Assembly: GCF_003096575.1 (NCBI RefSeq)
Contig: NZ_QEKT01000002.1
Coordinates: 62,001 to 126,000 of the forward strand
DNA length: 64,000 nt
Reading direction: 5' to 3'
DNA from: Convivina intestini
GTDB taxonomy: Bacteria; Bacillota; Bacilli; Lactobacillales; Lactobacillaceae
Shown: piece by piece, positions 54,597 through 62,621 of the stretch
How the letters are laid out: every line of letters begins with the position of its first letter
Position numbering within the stretch: position 1 is the first letter of the stretch
Program-made: the position numbers and the translations under genes
Notes under the pieces: generated by a model
Databases searched by the model: none
Seen by the model: the letters and a program-made list of their open reading frames with translations, nothing else
Told to the model about the DNA's origin: nothing

Positions 54597-54603
54597 TATT
54601 TTC

Positions 54604-55608
54604 CTAGTCTTCTTTTTGTTCTTGGGCTTCTAATTTTTCAACTTCTTCGACAAACTGCTGCTTGGCATTTTCTTCGATTGCACGGACAGACATGGCCGAT
54701 CGGTTGGCTACAAAACGAATATGCTGCCTCAAATTTTTAAAACTCATTGGCGCATCGCCACCATATTCGCCATCCAAGTTAACTTTTAATTGTTCATCAC
54801 TTAGTGGTGTAATCTCAACTTTATTGGTCTTTTTATAAATCAAATTCTCATTATCAATGTGGCGACCACCATTAAGCGTTTGCGCCACTAACTCCATAAT
54901 TTGGAAAATATTAGCCGTTTTCACAATCAACAGGGTAAATTTACCATCATCCAGCTTGGCATCGGGCACAATCGACTCAAAGCCACCGACTGAATTCGTC
55001 AAAGCTAGGAAAATCATTGAAATACTACCCGAATATTCACCACCATCATAACTAACGCGGGCATTAACATTTTTAACCCGGGCGATTAATTCGGTTCCCT
55101 TAATTAGGTAGGCTAAGTAACCATAAAGGGACTTCATAATTGAGGGTACCGAATAGGTTACTTCACTAATCGTGCCCAGGGCCGCGATATTCATAAAGTA
55201 CTTAGTGCCCGTTTGATTATTGACTTTACCAATATCCATTTTTATATTTTCATTTTTAAAAATGACTTTGGCAGCTTCCAAGGGCTCATCTCGGGGAATT
55301 TTTAAGGCCCGAGCATAGTCATTGGTCGTCCCCGCTGGGATAATGGCAATCATCGGCCGCTTGCGTAAAGGAGCCACCCCGTTGACCACTTCATTAATGG
55401 TCCCATCACCACCAGCAGCCACGATTAAATCAAATCCCTCCTTAGCAGCCCGTTCCGCCTCCTTAGCGGCACTGAGCGGATCGGGTGTGGTAGCAAAAGC
55501 AGAGGTTTCATAGCCGGCCTGTTCATAGACTGCTAAAATATCGAGCATCTCACGTTTAATAACTTCACGACCAGAGGTTGGATTATAAATAATTCGAGCT
55601 CTTTTCAT
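54604..55608 (-). CDS. dagK: Diacylglycerol kinase (DgkB/DagK type)
   Basis: Returns diacylglycerol released by lipoteichoic acid synthesis to phosphatidic acid; 334 residues. Lipid kinase motifs: YNPTSGRE (~8-15), AAGGDGTINEVVNG (~65-78), PAGTTNDYARAL (~90-101), and the late NLDGEYGG. The C-terminus is an acidic coiled stretch (EEVEKLEAQEQKED). Gene order gatC-gatA-gatB-dagK-rlmD matches other lactobacilli. Confidence 0.94.
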   Translation of the reverse strand: MKRARIIYNPTSGREVIKREMLDILAVYEQAGYETSAFATTPDPLSAAKEAERAAKEGFDLIVAAGGDGTINEVVNGVAPLRKRPMIAIIPAGTTNDYARALKIPRDEPLEAAKVIFKNENIKMDIGKVNNQTGTKYFMNIAALGTISEVTYSVPSIMKSLYGYLAYLIKGTELIARVKNVNARVSYDGGEYSGSISMIFLALTNSVGGFESIVPDAKLDDGKFTLLIVKTANIFQIMELVAQTLNGGRHIDNENLIYKKTNKVEITPLSDEQLKVNLDGEYGGDAPMSFKNLRQHIRFVANRSAMSVRAIEENAKQQFVEEVEKLEAQEQKED

Positions 55609-55696
55609 CTTTACCTTGCCATCACAGCCCTTGGCTGGACCTTTCTTTCATTCTTACTAATATGTACGCGAACCAGCACGGTTCACTTAAATAAAT

Positions 55697-57136
55697 TTAA
55701 CGTTGCTTTAATTCTTGCATCAAAATTTGGTTCAAGACACTCGGATTAGCTTGTCCCTTAGACTTCTTCATCAATTGTCCGATTAAGAAACCAACGGCAC
55801 GATCTTTACCACCCTTAAAGTCTTCAATTGATTGTGGGTTTGCGTCCAAAACTTCGGTTACCCATGGCAACAAGACCGCTGGATCACTGATCTGCACCAA
55901 ACCATTCTTCTTAGCGAAGGCTTCCGGTTCTTCTCCATCCATGATGGCCTCAAAGACCTTCTTGGCTTGCTTAGTTGAAATCGTACCATCTTCAATCAAC
56001 TTCACCATTCCAGCCAAATTAGCTGGCGTTAGCTTAGTTTCTTGTAATTCTAGCTGGGTCTTATTCAAGTAAGCATTCACATCCCCAATCAGGTAGTTAG
56101 CAGCTCGCTTAGGCTCGGCGCCCGCCTGAACGGTTTGGTCATAGAAATCAGCCATAGCCAAGGTCTGTGTCAACACTTCGGCATCATAAGGTTCAATTCC
56201 CAAATCATCCACGTAGTACTGACGCCGTTGCGCTGCTGACTTAGGTAAGTTAGCGGCCACTTCATCAATCCAGTCCTGGCTAATTTCAATTGGTGACAAA
56301 TCTGGTTCAGGGAAGTAACGATAATCATCGGCAACTTCCTTGACTCGCATGGAAATCGTTGACTTAGTTGGTTCATCGTAACGACGAGTTTCTTGAACTA
56401 ACTTTTCACCAGCGCGCAAAGCCGCCGCTTGACGCTTTTCTTCATAAATCAAAGCGTTACGCACATAGTTAAAGGAGTTAACGTTCTTCATTTCCACTCG
56501 GGTACCGTATTCCTTGGCCCCGTAAGGACGAATTGAGATGTTGACATCAGCTCGCATCTGCCCTTCTTGCATCTTGGCTTCGGAAACGCCAGTAAACAAG
56601 ATGACTTGACGCAACTGTTCCAAATAAGCATAGGCTTCATCTGGTGAGTGCAAATCTGGTTCAGAAACAATTTCCACCAAAGGCGTTCCCTGACGGTTCA
56701 AATCGACATAGGAATGACCATCGGTTCCGTGGGTATTTTTACCCGCATCTTCTTCGACGTGCAATTCGTGAATGCGCACCCGCTTAGTTTCGCCATTTTC
56801 TAGCTTAACGTCTAAATAACCATTCGTTCCCAATGGCGTTTGGGACTGAGTGGTCTGATAAGACTTCGGATTATCAGGGTAGAAATAGTTCTTCCGATCC
56901 CAGCGAATAAAGGGTGAAATCTTTGCATTTAGGGCCAAAGCCACCCGCATCCCGTATTCCAAAGCACCCTTGTTAGCGACTGGCAAAACTCCTGGATAGG
57001 CCCAGTCAATCACATTGGTATTAGCATTGGGTGAATCCCCATAATGTACCGGTGAGGGTGATAATAGTTTGGAATTGGTTTGCATTTCAACGTGAACTTC
57101 AAGTCCAATCGTTGTTTCAAAATTTCCGTTTGCCAT
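55697..57136 (-). CDS. gatB: Asp-tRNA(Asn)/Glu-tRNA(Gln) amidotransferase subunit B
   Basis: The kinase/tRNA-binding subunit of GatCAB, which amidates mischarged tRNAs. It has 479 residues from the ATG at 57136 (MANGNFETTIGLEVHVEM), with GAGGAGG upstream; the longer frame to 57250 overlaps gatA. It has the GatB fold signatures DWAYPGVLPVANKGA, DRKNYFYPDNPKSYQ and MKNVNSFNYVRNAL, and the C-terminal YqeY-like helical domain. It follows gatA by 10 bases. Confidence 0.97.
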   Translation of the reverse strand: MANGNFETTIGLEVHVEMQTNSKLLSPSPVHYGDSPNANTNVIDWAYPGVLPVANKGALEYGMRVALALNAKISPFIRWDRKNYFYPDNPKSYQTTQSQTPLGTNGYLDVKLENGETKRVRIHELHVEEDAGKNTHGTDGHSYVDLNRQGTPLVEIVSEPDLHSPDEAYAYLEQLRQVILFTGVSEAKMQEGQMRADVNISIRPYGAKEYGTRVEMKNVNSFNYVRNALIYEEKRQAAALRAGEKLVQETRRYDEPTKSTISMRVKEVADDYRYFPEPDLSPIEISQDWIDEVAANLPKSAAQRRQYYVDDLGIEPYDAEVLTQTLAMADFYDQTVQAGAEPKRAANYLIGDVNAYLNKTQLELQETKLTPANLAGMVKLIEDGTISTKQAKKVFEAIMDGEEPEAFAKKNGLVQISDPAVLLPWVTEVLDANPQSIEDFKGGKDRAVGFLIGQLMKKSKGQANPSVLNQILMQELKQR

Positions 57137-57146
57137 TTTTTCCTCC

Positions 57147-58613
57147 TCAGTACTTTTCTGCGACAGCAGGTCGCTTTTCAAACCAACGGGTTGCATCTTC
57201 AAAGGCCTGGGCGGCTTGATAGATTGTAGCTTCATCAAATGGCTTACCAATTAATTGCAAACCGACGGGCAATCCATCGACAAAACCAGCATTGATTGAC
57301 AAACCTGGCAAACCAGCTAAGTTAACTGGGATTGTCAAGGCATCAGCCAAATACATCGCCTTAGGATCATTGATTTCTTCACCTAAGCCATAGGCTGTCG
57401 TTGGTGCGGTTGGCCCAACAATCAAATCGTAATCATTAAAGACCTTGTTAAAGTCTTCGACAATCAAAGTCCGGACCTGTGCTGCCTTTTTAAAGAAGGC
57501 ATCATAAGCACCGGCCGACAATGAGAAGGTTCCTAACATAATCCGACGCTTAACTTCATCACCAAAGCCTTGCGAACGTGTTTGAACGTAGACCTCTTCC
57601 AAACTCTTAGCCTCAGGAGCCCGGAAACCATACCGAATACCGTCATAACGTTGCAAGTTTGAGGAAGCTTCAGACGACATAATAATGTAATAAGCCGCTA
57701 CTCCATAACGAGTATGAGGCAAAGAAACTTCATCAACGGTCGCCCCCAACTCACGGAGTTGCTCAATGGCACTTTTAACTTGCTGAGCCACCTTAGGATC
57801 AATTCCTTCTTCAAAGTATTCCTTGGGAACCGCAATCCGCATGCCCTTGATTCCTTGGTTCAATTGAGCCGTGAAATCAGGTACTTCGCTTTTAACTGAA
57901 GTTGAATCCATCTTATCAAACCCAGCAATGGCATTTAGTACCAAGGCGTTATCTTTAACCGTCCGAGTTAGCGGTCCAATTTGGTCTAGTGATGAAGCCA
58001 TCGCAAACAAACCAAATCGTGACACCCGGCCATAGGTTGGCTTAAGTCCAACAATCCCGTTAAAGGCTGCTGGCTGACGAATAGAGCCACCGGTATCAGA
58101 ACCAAGGGCGTAAGGAATTTGACCAGCAGCTACAGCAGCAGCCGATCCACCAGAAGAACCACCCGGAACCTTGGTATGATCCCAAGCATTAGTTGTCTTT
58201 TGGTAAGCTGAGTTTTCAGTAGAACCACCCATGGCAAATTCATCCATGTTGAGTTTTCCAACGGAAATAGCCCCAGCTGCTTGCAACTTTTGAACGACTG
58301 TGGCGTCATAAACTGGTTTGAAACCAGCCAAAATTTTGGAAGCCCCCCGAGTTTCTAGACCCTTAGTCGATAAGTTGTCTTTTAGCCCCATGGGAATTCC
58401 AGCTAATGGATTTGAAAAGTCACCCTTTTGATCCAATTCCTGAGCTTGCTGCAAGGCTTCAGGACCATTTGTACCAAGAAAGGCCTGAACATCACCATCA
58501 CTAGCTGTGATGTTATCAAGCGTTGCCTGCGTTAATTCCTGGGCTGTTAGCTCATGATTAAGGAGCTTTTGATGAAGATCACTCAAATCATGGTCAAAGT
58601 AATTAAATGTCAT
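57147..58613 (-). CDS. gatA: Asp-tRNA(Asn)/Glu-tRNA(Gln) amidotransferase subunit A
   Basis: The glutaminase subunit, 488 residues. The amidase signature has the catalytic Lys in [10 protein letters not shown] and serines in [14 protein letters not shown] and [14 protein letters not shown]. It releases ammonia from Gln for GatB. Its ATG overlaps the gatC stop by one base (TAATG), so the two are coupled. GatCAB implies that tRNA-Gln and/or tRNA-Asn are charged indirectly in this organism. Confidence 0.98.
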   Translation of the reverse strand: MTFNYFDHDLSDLHQKLLNHELTAQELTQATLDNITASDGDVQAFLGTNGPEALQQAQELDQKGDFSNPLAGIPMGLKDNLSTKGLETRGASKILAGFKPVYDATVVQKLQAAGAISVGKLNMDEFAMGGSTENSAYQKTTNAWDHTKVPGGSSGGSAAAVAAGQIPYALGSDTGGSIRQPAAFNGIVGLKPTYGRVSRFGLFAMASSLDQIGPLTRTVKDNALVLNAIAGFDKMDSTSVKSEVPDFTAQLNQGIKGMRIAVPKEYFEEGIDPKVAQQVKSAIEQLRELGATVDEVSLPHTRYGVAAYYIIMSSEASSNLQRYDGIRYGFRAPEAKSLEEVYVQTRSQGFGDEVKRRIMLGTFSLSAGAYDAFFKKAAQVRTLIVEDFNKVFNDYDLIVGPTAPTTAYGLGEEINDPKAMYLADALTIPVNLAGLPGLSINAGFVDGLPVGLQLIGKPFDEATIYQAAQAFEDATRWFEKRPAVAEKY

Positions 58614-58918
58614 TAATCATCTTCCCCCTTAATGATGGCTGGAACCTTGATTAGGTCCGCTGCTTCTTCAGGCGCATTTGCCAATAGTTCTTGTTTTTGA
58701 TGCCAATTATCAGCGACATCTTCACGCAAATGATTCACATTTGGTGTAACCGAATAGGTTGGTTCAACCGCACTGGTATCGACTTCTGATAGGGTTTCAA
58801 AAAGGGTTAAGATATCAGTTAATTGATCAGTGAACTGGTCTAATTTAGCCTCATCAAAAGCCAACTTTGCCAAGCTGGCAACGTGGGCAACATCGTTTCT
58901 GGAAATCGTTTCCGCCAT
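58613..58918 (-). CDS. gatC: Asp-tRNA(Asn)/Glu-tRNA(Gln) amidotransferase subunit C
   Basis: A 101-residue protein that clamps GatA to GatB. I start at the ATG at 58918 ([21 protein letters not shown]); the upstream frame to 59068 reads through the promoter. The conserved HVASLAKL helix and the [18 protein letters not shown] linker are seen, then LREDV. The ribosome binding site is weak (GTGG). An extended -10 (TGTTAAAAT, at 58992-59000) lies upstream. It is divergent from rpsO. Confidence 0.95.
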   Translation of the reverse strand: MAETISRNDVAHVASLAKLAFDEAKLDQFTDQLTDILTLFETLSEVDTSAVEPTYSVTPNVNHLREDVADNWHQKQELLANAPEEAADLIKVPAIIKGEDD

Positions 58919-59020
58919 ATTTACCACTTTCATTTGAACTTGCTTGAAAACAAGTCGAACTACTATCCTTTCTAAATTGTTATACTCGTCTATTTTAACA
59001 TAGATTAGATTGCGCCTAAT

Positions 59021-59048
59021 TTGCTTTTTAAAGAAAAGTAGGTATAAT
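59021..59048 (+). promoter_or_regulatory. Promoter of rpsO
   Basis: TTGCTT, 16-bp spacer, TATAAT (59043-59048). The leader to the start codon is about 95 bases. Confidence 0.7.
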
Positions 59049-59054
59049 TGAGAG

Positions 59055-59148
59055 CGTTGTGATAACACAACCGTCCGTTACCTTAGTTTAGCGTCTCACC
59101 GTCGTTTCACTCAGCTAGCGGAGACAAATTAGAAAGGTGGATATGATT
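59055..59148 (+). promoter_or_regulatory. rpsO leader with hairpins, candidate S15 autoregulation site
   Basis: The leader holds GTTGTG-ATAA-CACAAC (59056-59071) and a longer stem closed by GTCTC/GAGAC (59093-59125) just before the ribosome binding site. S15 represses its own mRNA in many bacteria through leader structures, but these differ between phyla. This is inference. Confidence 0.35.
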
Positions 59149-59418
59149 ATGGCCCTTACACAAGAACGTAAGAACGAAATCATTAAGGAATATGCCCGTC
59201 AAGAAGGCGATACAGGTTCAGTTGAAGTTCAAGTTGCAGTTTTAACTGCTGACATTAACGAATTAAACGGACACATGGCAGCTCACAAGCATGATTTCCA
59301 CTCACAACGTGGTTTGATGAAGAAGATCGGTCGCCGTCGTAACTTGTTGCGTTACCTACGTAACAACGATATTGCCCGTTACCGTGAGTTGATTCAACGC
59401 CTAGGTTTGCGTCGTTAA
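59149..59418 (+). CDS. rpsO: 30S ribosomal protein S15
   Basis: A primary 16S rRNA-binding protein of 89 residues. I use the ATG at 59149 ([20 protein letters not shown]), with AAGGTGG upstream; the GTG and ATG a few codons earlier overlap that site. [24 protein letters not shown] and the [19 protein letters not shown] core match the family along the whole length. Confidence 0.98.
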   Translation: MALTQERKNEIIKEYARQEGDTGSVEVQVAVLTADINELNGHMAAHKHDFHSQRGLMKKIGRRRNLLRYLRNNDIARYRELIQRLGLRR

Positions 59419-59466
59419 TCACTGGATTAACTCAAAACCTCGTATCAAATTTAAGGAGAAAGACAT

Positions 59467-59718
59467 ATGCCTATTATTGAATCTTCAATTCAACGTGTGC
59501 GCTTAACTCAAAAGCAACACGATCGTAATGAGCCACTACGTAGTGCTTACCGGACGACTATCAAGCGTTTAGAAAAGGCCGCTGCTGCTGGCGAAGGTGA
59601 TTTGGAAAAGCTTTACCGCGAAGCTTCTGCGGCTATTGACCACGCCTACTCAAAGGGCTTGATCAAGAAGAACAAGGCTTCTCGTCAAAAGTCACGTTTA
59701 TCAAAGTACGTTAAGTAA
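59467..59718 (+). CDS. rpsT: 30S ribosomal protein S20
   Basis: A basic, helical 83-residue 16S rRNA-binding protein. It begins MPIIESSIQRVRLTQKQHDRN and ends with HAYSKGLIKKNKASRQKSRLSKYV, the family's conserved end. The ATG follows AAGGAGAA. It lies 48 bp after rpsO, perhaps co-transcribed; a strong terminator follows. Confidence 0.97.
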   Translation: MPIIESSIQRVRLTQKQHDRNEPLRSAYRTTIKRLEKAAAAGEGDLEKLYREASAAIDHAYSKGLIKKNKASRQKSRLSKYVK

Positions 59719-59721
59719 GAT

Positions 59722-59760
59722 TTAAAAAACCTGGTAATCAATGATTACCAGGTTTTTTTA
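59722..59760. terminator. Terminator of rpsT, shared with the GtrA gene
   Basis: AAAACCTGGTAATCA/TGATTACCAGGTTTT stem with T runs on both sides. Confidence 0.9.
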
Positions 59761-60174
59761 TTTGTCTTTAAAGATGTAAAGCTTACTTAAAGCATAATTA
59801 GAAACAATTACAAAGATATTTTGGATTCCGTTCCATAATAAACCGTTTTGATGTAGTAATTCGACTCCAAAAACTAAAATTAACCACCCTAAAATTCCAG
59901 TTAAAATTCGAGCTAAATAAAATTGCCAAACCTCTTGTGCAATTCCTTGCCAATGTTTTACCTGAGACTGAAACACCCATATTCTGTTGGTTAAATAAGC
60001 AAATAAAACCGCCACAAACCACGATATGAGATAGGAAATGGTCACATCCAAATTTAATAAATCTGCCAGTACATAGTAGCAAATCATATTTGCCACAAAA
60101 GTAGCACCACCAAAAAATAGATATAAAATTGTTTCTCGATGTTTTTGATATAAATTTTTTACCGTATCAATCAT
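59758..60174 (-). CDS. GtrA family membrane protein
   Basis: A 138-residue protein with four membrane helices, starting at the ATG at 60174 with GGAG upstream. LYLFFGGATFVANMICYYVL, SYLISWFVAVLFAYLTNRIWVF, FYLARILTGILGWLILV and the last helix to YIFKDK match GtrA. GtrA proteins are thought to flip polyprenyl-linked sugars for surface glycosylation. It is last in a run with a family 2 glycosyltransferase and two polytopic membrane proteins, so a surface-glycan role is likely. Confidence 0.88.
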   Translation of the reverse strand: MIDTVKNLYQKHRETILYLFFGGATFVANMICYYVLADLLNLDVTISYLISWFVAVLFAYLTNRIWVFQSQVKHWQGIAQEVWQFYLARILTGILGWLILVFGVELLHQNGLLWNGIQNIFVIVSNYALSKLYIFKDK

Positions 60175-60222
60175 GTTTAACTCCACTATCTAGCCTTATT
60201 TTATGATAAGTAAACTATATCG

Positions 60223-60261
60223 AAGTAAGATTAAACTTTAATAAAGTCTCTAATCTTACTT
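60223..60261. other. Stem-loop between the glycosyltransferase and GtrA genes
   Basis: AAGTAAGATTA/TAATCTTACTT form an 11-bp perfect stem, with a smaller ACTTT/AAAGT hairpin inside. It overlaps the glycosyltransferase stop codon. There is no T run on the minus strand, so it may stabilise the mRNA 3' end rather than terminate. Confidence 0.45.
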
Positions 60262-61174
60262 ATTTATTTGTAGAGTCTGAAGCATATTCTACAGTAGGTT
60301 TAAAAGAACACCCGGCCTTAATACCCTTTTTAAAGACTGCTAAACGCTCTTTACGCTGAGGCACTTTTGAAAAGTACAATTGCAAATATTCGTACAACAT
60401 TCTCGCCCGAGCTCGATTTTTACGATAAAAGTCTCGTTGATTAGCATAGTACATTTTATTACGGTAAGAATAAAAATAGCGTGGGATCCGTGCTGGCACA
60501 TCATTTAAAATACTGCTACCAACATTAGTAGTCATTTTATGAACCACTTTTGCACTAGGTACGAAATATCCTGGCGCTATTCGTCCTGCCCTTTCCGTAT
60601 ACTCAATGTCATCACCCCAGATGAAAAATTCAGTGATAGGTAACCCTATTTGTTTAACTACTGACCGTTTTAACAGTAAAGACACGAAAGTAGCATTTTG
60701 AAGTTGCACTGGCTCTATCTGATCTTCTGGAATGACTTGTAGGCGGTTCATCGGTGCTGGACGATTCATCTTGGCGCGATGTCCATCAGTCCAACGCACG
60801 TCACTGGCCAAAAATCCAAAATTTTGTTGTTGCTGGGCAAAATTTAACAAAGCTGTTAAAGTGTCGGGATAAGGTACTGTGTCATCGTCCATGAGCCAGA
60901 CATAATCATCGCCAGTATGCTCCATAAAATGACGTACACCTCGATTAAAGCCACCAGCCCCACCAATATTTTCAGGAAGACGTAGATAATCAATTTGATT
61001 CCCTAATGATTCCAGATAATCCTGCGTATCCTGCTTACTAGCATTATCCACCACAATGATGTGACTTAATAAGATTTGTTGATTTTTTAGACTATTAATT
61101 ACTTCTTTTAACAAGGACAAACGATTATAGGTGACGATTACTGCACTAATTTTATTTCCCACCTTTAAATCCAC
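60260..61174 (-). CDS. Family 2 glycosyltransferase
   Basis: A 304-residue GT-A fold enzyme. ISAVIVTYNRLSLLKEVINSL is the N-terminal strand-helix, IIVVDNAS the sugar-nucleotide site, and WLMDDDTVP the DxD metal site (~93-100). GGAGGFNRGVRHF after the second strand resembles GlfT2/rhamnosyl-type GT2 enzymes. There is no membrane segment. The start is GTG at 61174 or another GTG four codons on; neither has a strong ribosome binding site. It follows the DUF2142-like gene by 7 bp. The sugar and acceptor cannot be told. Confidence 0.88.
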   Translation of the reverse strand: MDLKVGNKISAVIVTYNRLSLLKEVINSLKNQQILLSHIIVVDNASKQDTQDYLESLGNQIDYLRLPENIGGAGGFNRGVRHFMEHTGDDYVWLMDDDTVPYPDTLTALLNFAQQQQNFGFLASDVRWTDGHRAKMNRPAPMNRLQVIPEDQIEPVQLQNATFVSLLLKRSVVKQIGLPITEFFIWGDDIEYTERAGRIAPGYFVPSAKVVHKMTTNVGSSILNDVPARIPRYFYSYRNKMYYANQRDFYRKNRARARMLYEYLQLYFSKVPQRKERLAVFKKGIKAGCSFKPTVEYASDSTNK

Positions 61175-61181
61175 CCAACTT

Positions 61182-62549
61182 TTAATTTTCTGAAATACTA
61201 TTTTTAGCTGTAACTATAAAATCTTTTGAAACACCATATATCAATGCAATTAAGGGCATTAAAGGAACTAAATATCTTGCCTGTAAACCTTGTATATCGG
61301 TCATTCCAAATGTCTTTCCCACACCACCTGGATAAACTTTGGTCCAGGTCGTTAAAAGTGCAAAACTAGTTAACATCATAACTCCTAGAAACGCCAACAA
61401 TCCTAGCATAATAGGAAGATACAACATAATACGTTCGGATAGCTTTGAAACATTAATATTAATACTCTGATAATTAACGCTAATTGTTTGAATAATTAAT
61501 AGAATAGCAAATATAATTGTGATAAATCCTAAAACACCTACAGCTCCACCAGTACTCAATCCAGCTATAAAATAGAATGGTATGTTTAACGTAAATATAA
61601 TTACCGAGAATAGTGCTGTTATCAAATGTTCTTTTACAAAAAGTATATTTTGAGGTAAATCTGCGAAACCTAATAAAACAGTCCCAAATTTAGAAGACCA
61701 TAACCAATACATCAAAAGTCCTAATAAGCTAGCAATTCCAACAGAAATTATTTTTTTCTTTAAACTATAAAATTTATTTGGAATCAAAAAGATAATCACC
61801 AGCATAGGTACATAGGCTACTTTTAAATTAAAAATAATCAAAACTAGCCCCATCAATTTTATAATTTGACTCAATTTAATAATTTGATATTGTTGAGACG
61901 AAAAACGAAGGTGCATTATATAGGCAACCAACAAGGCTGAAATAGAAATATTGATTGCATCTCCACTCATTGAGGAAGCAAGAAAAACAGAAATAGGAAA
62001 AATGCCAACAGCTGTCAATACCCATTTCCCTCGTGGAATAATAACAATGGCTAATATCATAATGGTTATAAAACCACAAAAATTAGCAACACGAGCCATT
62101 TGCCAGGCATGAAATGGTGATTGATGTAGTAACATACCAATTTTTAATCCTATTGCCTGAAAAATCCAATTTAACGGTGGATACTGAGTCCGTACCAAAT
62201 GACGAGTTGATCCATTTGATATATTATAAGAATCTAGCTGTTCTTGCCAATTAGGGTCCTTTTCCAATGGAGATAGAATTTTACCTTCATAACCATAATC
62301 AGCGCCATTTAAGTTTAAAAAATTTTCTGGCCCGACAAATACCATTTTTTTCATATTATGATTTTCTAAGTCAGATTTAAAATTATCGTTAAATTGCCCT
62401 GTCGCTAAAATATAAGTATTATAAAAATGCATGTCGTAGTCTCCTACAGACTTAGGGCCAATATTTTTAATATATAAACTTCCTAGTGACAAGGAAAATA
62501 GGAAAAATATTATTAATGGAAAAAAGCTTTTCGACAATCTATTCCGCAT
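61182..62549 (-). CDS. DUF2142-like polytopic membrane protein (putative GT-C)
   Basis: A 455-residue protein with about ten membrane helices. After helix one a large extracytoplasmic loop follows (~35-130), with DYDMHFYNTY near the place where GT-C enzymes carry the catalytic acid, and TQYPPLNWIF before the next helix. This matches DUF2142, often found in teichoic acid or polysaccharide clusters. The DNA is clearly AT-richer than the housekeeping genes to the left. It probably transfers lipid-linked sugars outside the membrane; this is inferred from topology and neighbours. Confidence 0.72.
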   Translation of the reverse strand: MRNRLSKSFFPLIIFFLFSLSLGSLYIKNIGPKSVGDYDMHFYNTYILATGQFNDNFKSDLENHNMKKMVFVGPENFLNLNGADYGYEGKILSPLEKDPNWQEQLDSYNISNGSTRHLVRTQYPPLNWIFQAIGLKIGMLLHQSPFHAWQMARVANFCGFITIMILAIVIIPRGKWVLTAVGIFPISVFLASSMSGDAINISISALLVAYIMHLRFSSQQYQIIKLSQIIKLMGLVLIIFNLKVAYVPMLVIIFLIPNKFYSLKKKIISVGIASLLGLLMYWLWSSKFGTVLLGFADLPQNILFVKEHLITALFSVIIFTLNIPFYFIAGLSTGGAVGVLGFITIIFAILLIIQTISVNYQSININVSKLSERIMLYLPIMLGLLAFLGVMMLTSFALLTTWTKVYPGGVGKTFGMTDIQGLQARYLVPLMPLIALIYGVSKDFIVTAKNSISEN

Positions 62550-62621
62550 GTTTTTTCTCTCTAAAATTTAAACTTCAATATCCTGATTACTCAGTAATTA
62601 TTTGACATGGCAAAACATCTA

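Noticed and set aside
57137-57250. N-terminal extension of gatB to 57250
   Set aside because: It lies inside gatA; the ATG at 57136 with GGAGG gives the normal GatB N-terminus.
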